From Pyrrhosoma nymphula (Eukaryota; Arthropoda; Insecta; Odonata; Coenagrionidae): 64,000 nucleotides of DNA. Below, piece by piece: positions 47,620-58,228 of this stretch (its first letter is position 1; the number at the start of each line of letters is the position of its first letter). Location of the stretch: positions 5,007,941-5,071,940 of the forward strand of contig OY754339.1 of NCBI GenBank assembly GCA_963573305.1, given 5' to 3'. The position numbers and the translations under genes were made by a program. Below the pieces are notes generated by a model. The model saw only the letters and a list, made by a program, of their open reading frames with translations, did not search any database and was not told where the DNA came from.

Positions 47620-47831
47620 AAGCAAAGTTAACACGTTCTCCCAATGATGACGCTCACATCAACTAACCGACGGTTGGTTGTAATGTACACAAAACCCGGA
47701 CTAACAGCTAGCAACAAGTTAACGATAAGGCTTCGTAATATTTGGTTAATGTTAACAAAGTGTTATAAAACCGCGCTTAAACAAAAATATATGCATCTAG
47801 TATACGGCACGGTCGCTACCACATTGTTGCT
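47620..47831 (+). repeat. Unclassified interspersed repeat B, copy 1 (interrupted by a MITE)
   Basis: It aligns to 59222-59415. Shared blocks are GTTCTCC, GCTCAC, AACCGAC, TGTAATGT, ATTATAAAAC against GTTATAAAAC, and a final GCTTTAA against ACTTTAA. The alignment breaks exactly where the MITE at 47832 begins and seems to resume beyond it, at GAGGTACATTTT. Confidence 0.65.
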
Positions 47832-48105
47832 TTAAAGTGGGTTTACACTGGCAAGTTTATTGCGCAAGATACTATCAGAATGCGACTTTAGGCATAACCT
47901 GCAGCTGTACACTGCTCTGCAACTTCACTTGTAGAACTTTTAAAAGTTTCGGCAAGTCGCTAGCAGAATCGTATAGTTGCCAGTGTAAACGGCAACCAAA
48001 GGCTCTGCACAAATCTGTGAACAAGTTTTCGGTGGGGTAAACTCTCCCGCAAGCTCTTGCAGAAGTAACTTGCGACAGTAACTAGCCAGTGTAAACCCAA
48101 TTTTA
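47832..48105. mobile_element. MITE with TGGGTTTACACTGGC terminal inverted repeats, about 274 bp
   Basis: The left end AAAGTGGGTTTACACTGGC is mirrored by GCCAGTGTAAACCCAATTTT on the right. The terminal repeat also occurs inside (GTTGCCAGTGTAAAC near 47976), and several GGCAAGT- or GCAAG-like subterminal blocks are scattered through it. No transposase is encoded. Comparison with the uninterrupted relative at 59415 suggests insertion into a TTTAA-like target, possibly with a TTAAA duplication. The superfamily is uncertain. Confidence 0.75.
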
Positions 48106-48135
48106 GATTAAAAAGAGGTACATTTTGATTTTAGC
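48106..48135 (+). repeat. Interspersed repeat B, copy 1, continuation after the MITE
   Basis: GAGGTACATTTTGATTTTAG parallels GGAGATATATTTTAAATCG at 59419-59437, as expected if the MITE split one repeat copy. Confidence 0.4.
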
Positions 48136-48723
48136 CTCAAATCTAACAAGAATACACCCTCATTGGAGATATTTCAATTTCACAAAGGAAGCTCCAGCCC
48201 ACGGAGCTCCTAACCACGAGCTTCAGAACAGAAGGAAGTACACTCACATACGTTACTACGCTTAGTCCTTTTCCGCCTCTCTGGGTGACTGGAATTCTCA
48301 CAGGATAAACAGGCTGCCTACCCCGTTGTTTATTTCCATAATGAGATCAAGCGGCTCACGGACTAGCCGAGGCAGATCCAACGTAGGTTTCCCACAAAAA
48401 GATTACGAGCCAGCATAATGCATCGCACCTTGTTGCACGGACAACATTGTTCTCATGAGGTAATCTTAAAAAAAAAAATTACCCAGAAAAAATATAGATC
48501 ACGCCTGGGATTGATGGTTTGTGTGAGTAAACGGCATGACGACGTATAAGAGCTCCCGATATAGTATTTTGTGGCTATGAAGTCTTAAGCTGGCTAGCCA
48601 TTTTAGGGAACACATTAGAACATATCGGAGGATCAGCATTTTCATCAAATCATTAAAACAGACTTCGCACTCTGTCCACTCTGTTTAATTAAATCACGAC
48701 GCCTGTTTCAAGGCCTGAAGGCC
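48136..48723. other. Intergenic, nothing recognised
   Basis: No gene or clear repeat. Confidence 0.4.
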
Positions 48724-48922
48724 TGTTGACACGATGCATGCACCCGCGCGGGTACATGCGTGAACACTTTCACGAACACGTTCACCGAATTAGAACGGGA
48801 TATTTTCTGGACGTGTGTCCTAGCATTCGCGCAAGTTGTTGTGGTTACACGATGCATTTTTGAAGGGACATATGTATTCACGAATGAAACCGGGCGAGTT
48901 AACATACACAGTGTAAATATAC
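48724..48922. mobile_element. Possible small MITE
   Basis: TGTTGACACGATGCATG at the left is loosely mirrored by CATACACAGTGTAAAT at the right. ACACGATGCAT is repeated directly near 48728 and 48848. The terminal match is poor and no target-site duplication is visible. Confidence 0.25.
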
Positions 48923-49224
48923 CTTTAGAGTCATCTTCAGGTCTAGGCATGGCAATGCTTGTTGCAGGTTTGCTACATACCAGAGCTTATGAAATATCAG
49001 GACTTTACCTGGTTTTCCAGGCCAAAATTTTAATTTTCCAGGTGAAAATTCCATTATTTTGAGTGTGTTTTAAAGAAGGCGCAAGATTAGGGGCACAACG
49101 CATTAACTCGTGCAGTTTGAGGGAATAAAGTTTCCCGACAAACTACGCACCAGAACCATCGCTCAGGGGAGAAATCCGCTTCCCATCTGATGGGGCAACT
49201 ATTTACTTAAACTTACATTTATTT
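48923..49224. other. Intergenic, nothing recognised
   Basis: No gene or clear repeat. Confidence 0.4.
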
Positions 49225-49435
49225 AAATATTTCTTCAGCGTATATATTTAATGAAATATTGTACCAAACTTAAAATTCTAATTCCTTGTAGATAATGTGA
49301 ATCAATGATAGAGCCGTAATGAAGCAAAAATAAATCTTTAAACGACACTTTGGCAAATGAGTAAGCAACATCTATTATTTAACCAATACGTATCTTCTTC
49401 TGAAAAAATATAAATAATTTGCAAGTAAAAAAAGG
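49225..49435 (+). repeat. Unclassified interspersed repeat C, copy 2
   Basis: Partner of 28605-28815, in the same orientation and similarly noncoding. Confidence 0.65.
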
Positions 49436-49486
49436 ACGAGAAAGCTTAACATTTGAAAATTATTTTATTGAATTCTATACATATAA

Positions 49487-49553
49487 ATTTAACATTAAAC
49501 CATTCGTAATAATAGCGACATAAAACATAATTTAACATAAAACCATTCGCAAT
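49487..49553 (+). repeat. 43-bp spaced duplication
   Basis: ATTTAACATTAAACCATTCG at 49487 recurs with two changes at 49530. The following bases also align partly, so the unit is about 43 bases, present about one and a half times. Confidence 0.7.
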
Positions 49554-50315
49554 GTGTGCGTGTACTTAAAAATAGCAACAAAGCAACTAAGTTATAGGTA
49601 TTCTAACCTCAAGGTGAATTATGACACCACGGCTCAATTACTCCCCCTGATCACGTAGGTACACATCGACCGCAAGGATTCACCGCACCTCAGCAAAATC
49701 CTGTTGTCTTTTATCGGAGTCCGCTTCTATTTTATTCCTTCTCTCTCTCTCTCATACACTTCAAAGCAAGCAACCCTTCTTTCTTTTGCATGTGGTTAAT
49801 TATCTATTCTGAATCCCGATAATTTTTATGGAGGATGGCCAGGAAATGAATTTTTTCTTTTTTTATCGCCGGGGTCTTCTTCACTTTTGCATATTCTGCT
49901 CGAGGTGAGCGCCGTAAGTAGGACAGCAGCTTGAGAGGGTGGAGGGAATAATAGGAAAGAGACAGGGTCACAGGGGTGTTGTGAAGGGTGGCGTCGATGG
50001 GGAGTCAGGGTTGGTGGCAGTTATGCACGGGGTGGAACAGTGTGGAGGGAAGTAAGGGTTAATGGGAAGGAGCTTAGTGGCTAGAGCCTCGGGGGTGGAG
50101 AAAAATCCCTGCAGAAAGAAAGTATTTGGTATTATATCGATCGAAGAGTCTCCTGATGAATGCGAGGATGGCCTGGAATTGTGATGAGGGAAGAATAGGT
50201 ATTCCGAAGACTCCATGGAGATCAATTGAACGTTGTCAGGCGTGACTTTGTGAAACCACGACAAGAGTAAAAACACACTTGTTACTTAGTTTATTCCTCG
50301 CAATTTAACAAAAAC
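49554..50315. other. Intergenic; possible 5' sequence of a minus-strand PLE
   Basis: The minus-strand frame below 50276 follows a pLTR-like motif (50316-50353) and contains an in-frame ATGGAGTCTTCGG near 50215, the position where the element start codon lies in other pLTR copies. The residues are not recognisable as reverse transcriptase. Confidence 0.3.
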
Positions 50316-50353
50316 GGTACACTTGGTTTCGCCAGATATGGCATCATCTCAAG
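50316..50353 (-). repeat. PLE pLTR remnant, minus strand
   Basis: On the minus strand: CTTGAGATGATGCC, a GCCA/TGGC hairpin, CGAAACCAAGTGTACC. It is followed by AATAAAC about 35 bases later, and then by ATGGAG about 135 bases after the motif. A variant hammerhead-like core. Confidence 0.5.
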
Positions 50354-50833
50354 AGATACACTGATGCTATGAGTATCATGCGGAAAGATGATGAGACGTC
50401 CTTGCATTTATTTTAAATCAGTACGTATTTACATTGTACATACTCAGACTCTATTATTATGAAATTACCTTTGAAAATATAATGTAAAATTATTTAAATA
50501 GTTCATTACTATTGATAAGAATGTATTGAGTAGAATATAACATTAATTTCTGTCTAAACAATACCTAAGTACCAGAATATCTACAGGGGCATTAATTTAC
50601 CCCATCTATAAACGAGGAGATTACTACCCCAAGAGATATTAGCGTAAGTTTGGATTGTAGGCTTTCACAGAGATGCAAGTCCTATGAAATAACTTTTGGG
50701 TTCTGCTGCGTCTTTGTTTGCTGAACTCAATCTTTCGCTGTCTGCAATGGTATGAGTGGTAGCGAAGGCGCGAGATCAACAAAAAAAGACGTAGTAAAAC
50801 GCGAAAGCTATTTCGGACTGTATAAATGTATTT
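50354..50833. other. Intergenic between two pLTR remnants
   Basis: AT-rich, no gene seen. The flanking pLTR-like motifs point in opposite directions, away from each other. Confidence 0.4.
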
Positions 50834-50932
50834 TATGATGCCACAGTTGGTGAAACCGGTTATATATTTTTTAACTGAATTGTGTGGAATCAGCAAAGAA
50901 ACAAGTGTTTCTACTCCATTAATTTTCATGGC
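50834..50932 (+). repeat. PLE pLTR remnant, plus strand
   Basis: TATGATGCCACAGTTGG, TGAAACCGGTTATAT, then AACTGAATTGTGTGGAA, and finally TCCATTAATTTTCATGGCG. The order matches the pLTR at 1648-1735, down to the ATGG. A SINE begins just after it. Confidence 0.5.
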
Positions 50933-50939
50933 GATGTTA

Positions 50940-51256
50940 GGTTCTACTAAGTACTGGATTGTGATCCTGATGGCACGGGTTTGAATCCCGGCGGTGGAGA
51001 ATTTTAATCAGTTGATTAATATCCCTGATTGGTTGCTGACCGGGAGAACTCCAGACACAATACTCCGTCTGTCGCATTGGATGTTTATCTGTGGACGACT
51101 AAATGCCTTTAATTAAGGGTAAACTAATGCCCACGCCAGGATTCTCTCCTCCCTTCATCCATTCTCCGAATAGCTCCAGCCTAACTGACCCGGCCAAGTG
51201 TCCTCAATGGCTCAAATGACCCCAGTAGTCTGTCTCCTCCCCCGATAACCAACCAT
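50940..51256 (+). mobile_element. tRNA-derived SINE, copy 2
   Basis: Head: TACTAAGTACTGGATTG and B box GGGTTTGAATCCCGG. Body: CTCCGTCTGTCGCATTGGAT, TCTGTGGACGA, CACGCCAGGATTCTCTCC, TCTCCGAATAGC and CCCAGTAGTC. Each block has its counterpart in the SINE at 3258-3595. Substitutions are spread evenly, so this is an old copy. Confidence 0.75.
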
Positions 51257-52097
51257 CGAGTCAAACCGATTCTTCTACATCATGAATATACATCATACGG
51301 ATCCAAATCTTCGGCTCCACTGTACGGGCAGCAGTGTTGCCTAGCTTTCCGCAAAAAGATATGTCGCGCTGTCATCGGCATGGTTCCCCTTCTGCGTGTC
51401 AAAAATGGCCGGCTCAATTGGGAGGCCAATTCCATGCCCTTTATTTCCAGTATTTCCATTTGAATCACGGCCTTTTCTTATTAGAACCATCTGCTCTAGA
51501 GTGGCGGCGCTACAATCTGCTTGATCCTGATTTTTCGGTGCATGCTGAATGTTTGGCGACACCCACTGGGGGCAAGTTTAGGATCCATATGTATGTATAT
51601 TCATGTTCTACACTTAAGCTTAAGAATGAACCAACATTTCCTCGGATCGTTTTGAAAGCCTTTGAGAACGTCGATGAAAGTGTGGGCCAAGTGTCACGGG
51701 GTTTCAACTCCCTTCTCCACACCCCCACCCACCACCGCCAATAGCCCTCCTTCCCGCCTAAGTCCTGATCCTTTCCCCTCTTTCTCTGTCATCCGCTCAC
51801 AGTCCATGGCCTCGGGCCCCTTCGTTTATCAGTCAAGGGTCTCTACTCTTGAAGGGGAAGGAAGAAAAAGGAAGATTAAGATCGGCGTAACGAAAACATG
51901 GGTGTGGGATGCTCTGCAGGGGAATGTATCCCTGACGAGTCCCTTCTGATATTATCCTGTCCCCATCACCCTCCCCTAACTCACCTCCTCTCCCCGATTC
52001 CCTTAACCATTATATACTTTTCCAGATCATTACACTACTACACCTTCTTTCAATCTTTATATTCACAGCCATTTTTGATTTATCATTAAATATTTAC
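51257..52097. other. Intergenic, no gene assigned
   Basis: A plus-strand open frame of about 136 codons at 51334-51744 overlaps two minus-strand frames and shows no recognisable domain. Confidence 0.4.
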
Positions 52098-52290
52098 AAT
52101 TGATTGTGTGACGCAGAAACCTGGACTCGAAAAAAAGAAGACGAGAATAGGCTGCAGGCGTTTGAGATGTTTGTGAGAAGCGGAAGCCTGTGGAGGAGAT
52201 CAGGAGGAGGGATACTGCAGACCCTGACATGTGAGCGGATATTGGGTAGTAAGCGGGGAAGGGGTGGAAAGGGAATAGGGAGGTGAGACG
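52098..52290 (+). pseudogene. LINE reverse-transcriptase ORF fragment (CDAETWT block)
   Basis: The plus strand reads CDAETWTRKKEDENRLQAFE, then MFVRSG. This matches the YGCETWT.KKEDERR.EAFEMW block near the C-terminus of non-LTR retrotransposon ORF2. Homology fades after FEMF, where a frameshift is likely; SLWRRSG and the G-rich run after it are not recognisable. Nothing of the reverse-transcriptase core lies upstream. Confidence 0.75.
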
Positions 52291-52996
52291 AATGCTGAGG
52301 TGAAGAAAGAAATCGTGTGAGGAGATAGGGACATTCGCCTGAAAAAGATTAGCATAAGTATCCCTAATTCCATCCAAACACACTTCGATCGGCAGATCAC
52401 CTCCAATAACGATCCATTACGCTAATTTGACGCCATTTGAGCGAGGTACTTCCCTAGTCATAATGTTCGAATTTTACTTTTTAATTTCAGCGTCAGTAAG
52501 AAGTATGAAGTAAATATTATAACATTAATGGCGCAAAAATATAGTTATATATGACTAAAATTCTCAGTAATTAAATAAATATATCGACTTAGGTCTCTAA
52601 CTTGACTCATTCTTTCATGTCGTACAGCGAAAAACAGCAGGTATTTTGTGATTCTGTAAAAATTACTGCGGTGAGTAATGGATTAATTTTTATAAACAGT
52701 TGAGAAAACATTGTAACTACACAACGTTGGTTTTTTGACGAAATTTAGGTGTTATAAATTCCTAATTTTCTAAATATTCTCCCTCTGGAGCGCACAGCCG
52801 TAATCTATCCCATGTAAAACAGATTATATTTTCAGCCAAATCGCTCTAAAAGTAGTTCGGCAAGGGGTTGATATATTTTGATATCATTGGAAAGATGAGA
52901 GTTTTTTTCTTTTAAATGGGGCCAATTTCATCAAATTTTAGTTGAAGTAATTTTTCGCTCAAACTACCTTAAATTCTTCCTCCTCCTAATCAAAAG
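52291..52996. other. Intergenic, nothing recognised
   Basis: AT-rich with no gene. Confidence 0.4.
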
Positions 52997-53045
52997 CCCT
53001 GAAGATGATGAGCAAGTCGCGCATCCAAACGTCGCGTCGGCAGAC
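52997..53045 (+). repeat. Hammerhead-like / pLTR remnant, variant
   Basis: CCCTGAAGATGATGAGC, a loop with GTCGC, GCATCCAAACGTCGCG. GATGAGC and GCATC pair imperfectly, and CGAAAC has become CCAAAC. No AATAAA follows. Confidence 0.4.
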
Positions 53046-55932
53046 ATGGTCCAGCCTGTGACCTGAGAGGAATTTGCTCTCAACATTCAACGAGAGAGAA
53101 TAAGTTCATGTAGAGGGTCTTCGGGCTGTTTATTGGTGAATAGTAAATAAATAATACTCCATATCTTTCTCCATCTCACATCAACTACTCTACTCTGTTT
53201 CCCACCGCAAAAACTTGCTCCGCCTCCTCACCGACTCCTTCTCTCCCCGCCCCGCGAAGCTCACAAAGCCCCCCGCAGTCCCCACGTGCCCCCGTTTGCC
53301 TCCCCAACACGCTCCCCCTCCGCCCCCGACCGTCGCCACACCGCCAGCACTCCTCCCTCGTTCGTTCAACTCTCGGGCCCTTGCCTAATGAAAATGCATC
53401 TCGGCACTGAATTGTTTACCGCCGCGTCATCGCCTATGTGAGGGTCTCCTGGATGCAGACTGACTGTATCGGACTGCAAGATATCTCTCGGAAGGTGGGT
53501 GGAAAAAATTGAAATAGACGAATCGTGTACATCTCCACGTTGTTGTTTTCTGCGAACTTTTTGAAGACTTGGAGAATCTCAAGCCGGTGTCACAAGGGAC
53601 ATTCTTCCTGTGTAGCACCCAACGTGCTTACATGGGATCTTCTACACGTGTGATTGCTATAAACCCTACGTTATTTTTCCTCATAGAAAGGTGCGATTTA
53701 TTTCCTAACCTTATCTTGTAATTTTTTGGGATTTGAAGGCATGTCTTACATGTCTTATGCTTATCACAGTTAAACATAGGCTGTGATGAGCGCTTCAACC
53801 GGCATTTTTTAATGTTAACACTCATATGCGACACATCACCTAATGCAGGCGCTCGTAAAGTGAAAACTTGTTATAGTCTACGACTTAAACAGTTGGAATA
53901 CTTTCAGTTCTCGTTGCAAGAGAGGGTATTTCTCAACGCAGGAGAGGTAAGTAGAGTCTGAGCAGTTCACACCGAGTGGAACTCTGCTCAAATTGCAACA
54001 CGGAACAGCGCAGGAAAAGAACGCCCCATTTGACCTCCAGCGATGAATTAATCACAACTTAGAAACACACATAGAGAAGTCCCACAGCAAAGCCTCAATA
54101 TCGTCAGGTGCCACCATTTTATGGATCCAAAATACCACAAGGGAAGTACAAAAGGGTTTGAAAGTTCGTCAGAACATGCACATGAATCGAGTTTATAATT
54201 TGATTAATGATGTACCGCACACTGATGTTGAACAGAGGACCCATTTTGTTCTCACTCGGGTAAAATTGAAGCCAACTAAATGCTCTCCTGCAGCACCAAA
54301 TGCAAAAGCTGTCGCCCATTCGAACGAGGCACCCGTTCCCAAGCGATGGCTGAAGAAAATCCTGGAGGGAATTTAAATGAAAGTGGAGGGGGGGGGTTGA
54401 GGCGAGTAAAAAAATGACTTTTTGGCAAGAAAATATCTAGGAACGTACGCGCGGAAACCTTTCTCCGGGACTCCATCCAACTGGTGGCGTAAAAAGGTAT
54501 TTGTCTCGCATACCAGTCGGCACGCGAAAGAGGCGACAAGGGAAGCCATAGGAAAATAACCGACGGCCCACCAGATATGGAAGCATATGGTGGGAGTCCG
54601 TTATCCCGAGGCCAGCGGTAGAGAACGGCTCGCGAACCACTCAACTGCTACCCACAATCCTCTGCTTCGCCCCCGAGAAATAAGACAAAAAACCGGACGC
54701 AGAAGCCACGACTCTATAGGTGACCCTCAACCAAGGCACAAATATGATTTTTCGACTCATTCAGGGTAGCTAAAGCGAGATATCACTACATATAAAACTC
54801 AATTAATTTGATCTCATAATAAAAAAACATCCCATTTTTCTAACGAAACAAAAATATCATTCACGTAACCCACTACCAACCTTTAGAATTATTTGCCAAA
54901 GTATAGAAGTCATTTTCCGTGGAATTAGGTACAGCCACAGTCTAAAGAAACTATTCCAGACTGTCGTACGGCTGTAAACTCCAGAGACGCATTATTTAAA
55001 AATAAAAGTAAGTTGTGACGAACTGATCGCGTCATGAATGCATCGGTGAGTAGTTCGTACGTTTTCTTAATTATTTAAAAAAGTAAATTTATAATTCACC
55101 GCAGAATTTTACATAAAATTGAAAATTAAGATAACCTCCGCAACCGCCACCGGAATTGGAACTCAGACCCCATGGGATAGGAAGCCACCATACGCCAGTT
55201 TCTTTAGTACCCCGATTTCTGCAAGAATCAAAGCTAGGATCCGTATTAGGCTCTTCAACAGCCTTTACTCAACATCTTTACACAGGGTTTAATAGCTGAG
55301 GAAACAGTAGAAGCCATCTAAGTTTCAAAATCAAAGAAAAGATTGAGGAAATGTTACGCTGTGTATACGTCATCCACAGGAGGCGTCACCTTGGTGAGCA
55401 AATTGTTGCTCCGGAGCTACGAGCGAGGAGGAAGCATGACCCTCCCACCGCCCCCCCCCCAACCTCCTACTCGGCCAACCTACACAAACCTCTGCCCCCA
55501 ATGCCGTATTTGCTAATTACTGGAACTGCCTCCACGCCCCCCCCCCCAAGGCATTAAAATTACAACTCTTCGGGCCAACCCTCCTCTGTATAATTGCCCC
55601 GGTGTCCCACGTCCTCCCAGGGTCTCCACCCCCCCCTAGCTCCCACTCCAACCCCCCCCCCCAGAACGCCTTCTCTTTCTCCTGTCTCGTTGGTCCACAC
55701 TCCCCTCCCAGTCCCCAACATGCTGGCTCCTCTAAGGCTGGGTCTCTTAAATTGAGGTTCTTCGATCCACCCTGCATCCTCGCCTATACTGGAACAAGCA
55801 GGCTTTAGTTTACATTCTAAATGACGGAGCGCTATTCCTCTTGTAAGCCTGCACCAATCGTCATGCAAGGATAAAGCTATCCAGCACAGATGGATGCATA
55901 TTTAAAGGGATCATGGGAGATATTCATCCGAA
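53046..55932. other. Intergenic, C-rich patches, no gene assigned
   Basis: C-rich tracts at about 53160-53400 and 55430-55680, including a C10 run at 55451 and a C11 run at 55537. Open frames at 54158-54376 (plus) and 54276-54644 (minus) overlap each other and are not recognisable. Confidence 0.4.
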
Positions 55933-56337
55933 TCACGACCCGTTCAAAATGTTACGGCGCGTTTGAGTATCTACTCCAAAATCTCTAAATATACCGCTTG
56001 GTTCCAAGTGCAGATTAACTCGACGGATTTCAAAGATGGTCGAAGCCGTAAACGGATTCGACAGGTTGTCCGGAACGTAAATCAGAAGCAGATGGGAGAG
56101 CTCGCGCAAAATATATGTCGCGTACGGTAAATAAAAAGGATTCGTGAACGTTACCTGTCCCCATGGCAAAAGGGGTAGTACATTTGCCTTGGCGTGACCG
56201 ACAGTGTTATAAAAGCAGCGCGGCCCGAAAATCATTTTTTTAGTATTATTTTGCTTGACCCCGAAATCGGCTACACCTTTCACTTCGAGTGCGTTCACAA
56301 AAAAGCAACTTAAAAACAAACACGCAATACCACTCAA
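55933..56337 (-). other. Unidentified minus-strand open frame, possible exon
   Basis: About 135 codons with protein-like composition. A hydrophobic stretch (IACLFLSCFFVNAL) near the start could be a signal peptide, followed by VADFGVKQNNTKKMIFGPRC and LPWGQVTFTNPFYLPYATYI. There is no ATG at the start. However, TTATTTCACAG just upstream on the minus strand is a fair splice acceptor, and GGACAG|GTAACG inside (near 56154) is a strong splice donor. I recognise no family. It may be a real secreted-protein exon, a transposon piece or chance. Confidence 0.25.
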
Positions 56338-56445
56338 TACGCTGTGAAATAACCTCCAAAAATCCTCTTAGTCAAGACTCGAACCGGTGATCGCAGAACT
56401 AACAAGCATAAACATTTCCGCAACTCTATCTGTGTGAATGGAATC
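56338..56445 (-). repeat. tRNA-like head on the minus strand
   Basis: On the minus strand GATAGAGTTGCGGAAATG (D-arm-like) is followed by GCGATCACCGGTTCGAGTC (B box) about 25 bases later. Acceptor pairing is not convincing, so a SINE head or tRNA pseudogene is the most I can support. Confidence 0.3.
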
Positions 56446-56662
56446 GGGACCCGGAAACATCGAAGGATCGATACTGCAATTCAATATCGTTTGAACAAAC
56501 ACATTCGTCCTTGAATGGTCAATTGTGCCGACAGCAACATCAATGCATGAAAGCTATTGCGTAGCTGAAGTTGAACTCACATAAAACAATCAATATCCAG
56601 TGACACTTTCACTGATCGCGGACATGACGTCATTACAATGAAACATCTTCGAGTTTGATGAC

Positions 56663-56755
56663 GACCATATCTTTTATACAATGCGACATCTTCAGTTTTG
56701 ACCAGAAGATGTCGCAATGTCATAAAACCACGGTCGTGGTCGAAACCCTTTTCGA
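56663..56755. repeat. Inverted repeat containing a hammerhead-like motif
   Basis: The left arm 56663-56693 and right arm 56705-56735 are inverted copies with a few mismatches. They share GAAGATGTCGCA and TATAAAA against CATAAAA. On the plus strand the right side reads ACCAGAAGATGTCGC and then GTGGTCGAAACCC, so it is again a pLTR-type core set in a palindrome. Confidence 0.55.
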
Positions 56756-57115
56756 CATATCATCTCCAGCTATGACGGAGCTGCAACCATGGTCGTGATC
56801 AAATTAAATCATTATGGGTAAATCGTTGTTTTACGTTCAACAATCTTTCCAAGCATAAAATATGTAGGTGTCTCCACAAAGTTACAGCCGAGACTACAAA
56901 TTATGCACCAAATGCTTCGCTAAATAGCCTGCCACCGCCTCCCACCCAAGTTACCCCTTCCATTCCAATCCCAACTTTCTCCCCTCTTCCCCCTCCTCCT
57001 CAGCCCTCCCCTCCAGCCGACGCTGACCCCCTACTTTCCCCCACCACGTTCCCTCCCCTCCTTGACCCGCCCCACCCGTTCATAACCCACCCCCACACAA
57101 GACCCTGTCTCCGTG
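56756..57115. other. Intergenic with a C-rich tract
   Basis: About 56930-57110 is C-rich. No gene. Confidence 0.45.
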
Positions 57116-57132
57116 TCATCATCATCATCATC
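57116..57132 (+). repeat. (TCA)n microsatellite
   Basis: Five TCA units. It reads as poly-Ser or poly-His in spurious frames. Confidence 0.9.
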
Positions 57133-58228
57133 TCTTGCCGCTGCAATTTGCTCCGTGATCACGAAACCGCTCTCTCAAAGAAGAAGAAGAGACGTTCACA
57201 GACGTACATACATGAGATATACATATATATGTGTAAGGTTCATTCTGTATACATACAGTAGAAAGAAGGAAGATGAGACGGGAGCCTGCAGCAAAGCGAG
57301 ATGCAGGGATGAGAACGAAGAGTGGGACAGTTAAGTGGGGACCCGTCTTCACTGAGTCTACTTTTCGACATTTTCTTTTTTCGATTTTTTCCCGCTCTCC
57401 TTTTATTCGCCACTCATTTTTTTCTCCCCTCGCTCAGACATTGTAGTTTTCATCAGAGCTATTTCAGCGAGCAAGGAAGGAGCGGTTTGGAAAATGCTCG
57501 CAAGGCACTTCTCCTTCGCTCGCAAGAGCATCCGACGGACGGCGCCATGAATCCCCGGACTCAGGTCGACCTCCCGAGTTAATTCGTCTTCCTCGTCCGC
57601 CTGCCTGCCTTCTTTTGTTCTCCGATGGAGGACGATCGACTGCTCTCCGCCGCCAGGCCCATTTGACGAGGGGTGTGCGACTTTGACCTCCCCCACCAGT
57701 CGTTGCTGCACGATGCAAGGGGGAGATTTCGAAGGAGTACTGAGAGATTTCGAAGAGAGGCAAACAGAAGGAATGAGATGCTGACGGAGAGAGTCCTTTC
57801 TCTGGATCATCATCTTTTCGAATTTACACTTAAGCGATTAATGCTTCCCTCTTTTACTCGGCCAATTGAGTCATAATGGCATGGAGGAACATCCCTGAAA
57901 TAAAATTGGCTCCAAGCTATTTTCTAACTAGATAGCTAAAGCTTCTCCAATTGATTTGGGCTTTAAAGCGTCACATCTGCTGTGCATAAATCTTATTGTG
58001 CCGCGCAGTAGTTAAGAGAATGGTGGCCATCAGACATCAATAACTCATAAACTACATGTATCATTTTCCTGTAACTATACCATTGCAACAGATTTCTACC
58101 TACCCTACATTTTTAATCGTCAGGCGATTTGTGCTGGCGCTGCCAGAGGTGCTACTCTGGGAACGCACGTGAAACGTGTCGACGTGGGTGGAGGACATTG
58201 CTCGCCGTGTCATTTCTCTAGACCAGCA
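57133..58228. other. Stop-poor island, no gene assigned
   Basis: About 57320-57870 is open in two plus and two minus frames. No domain is recognisable, and simultaneous openness argues for base composition. Confidence 0.4.
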
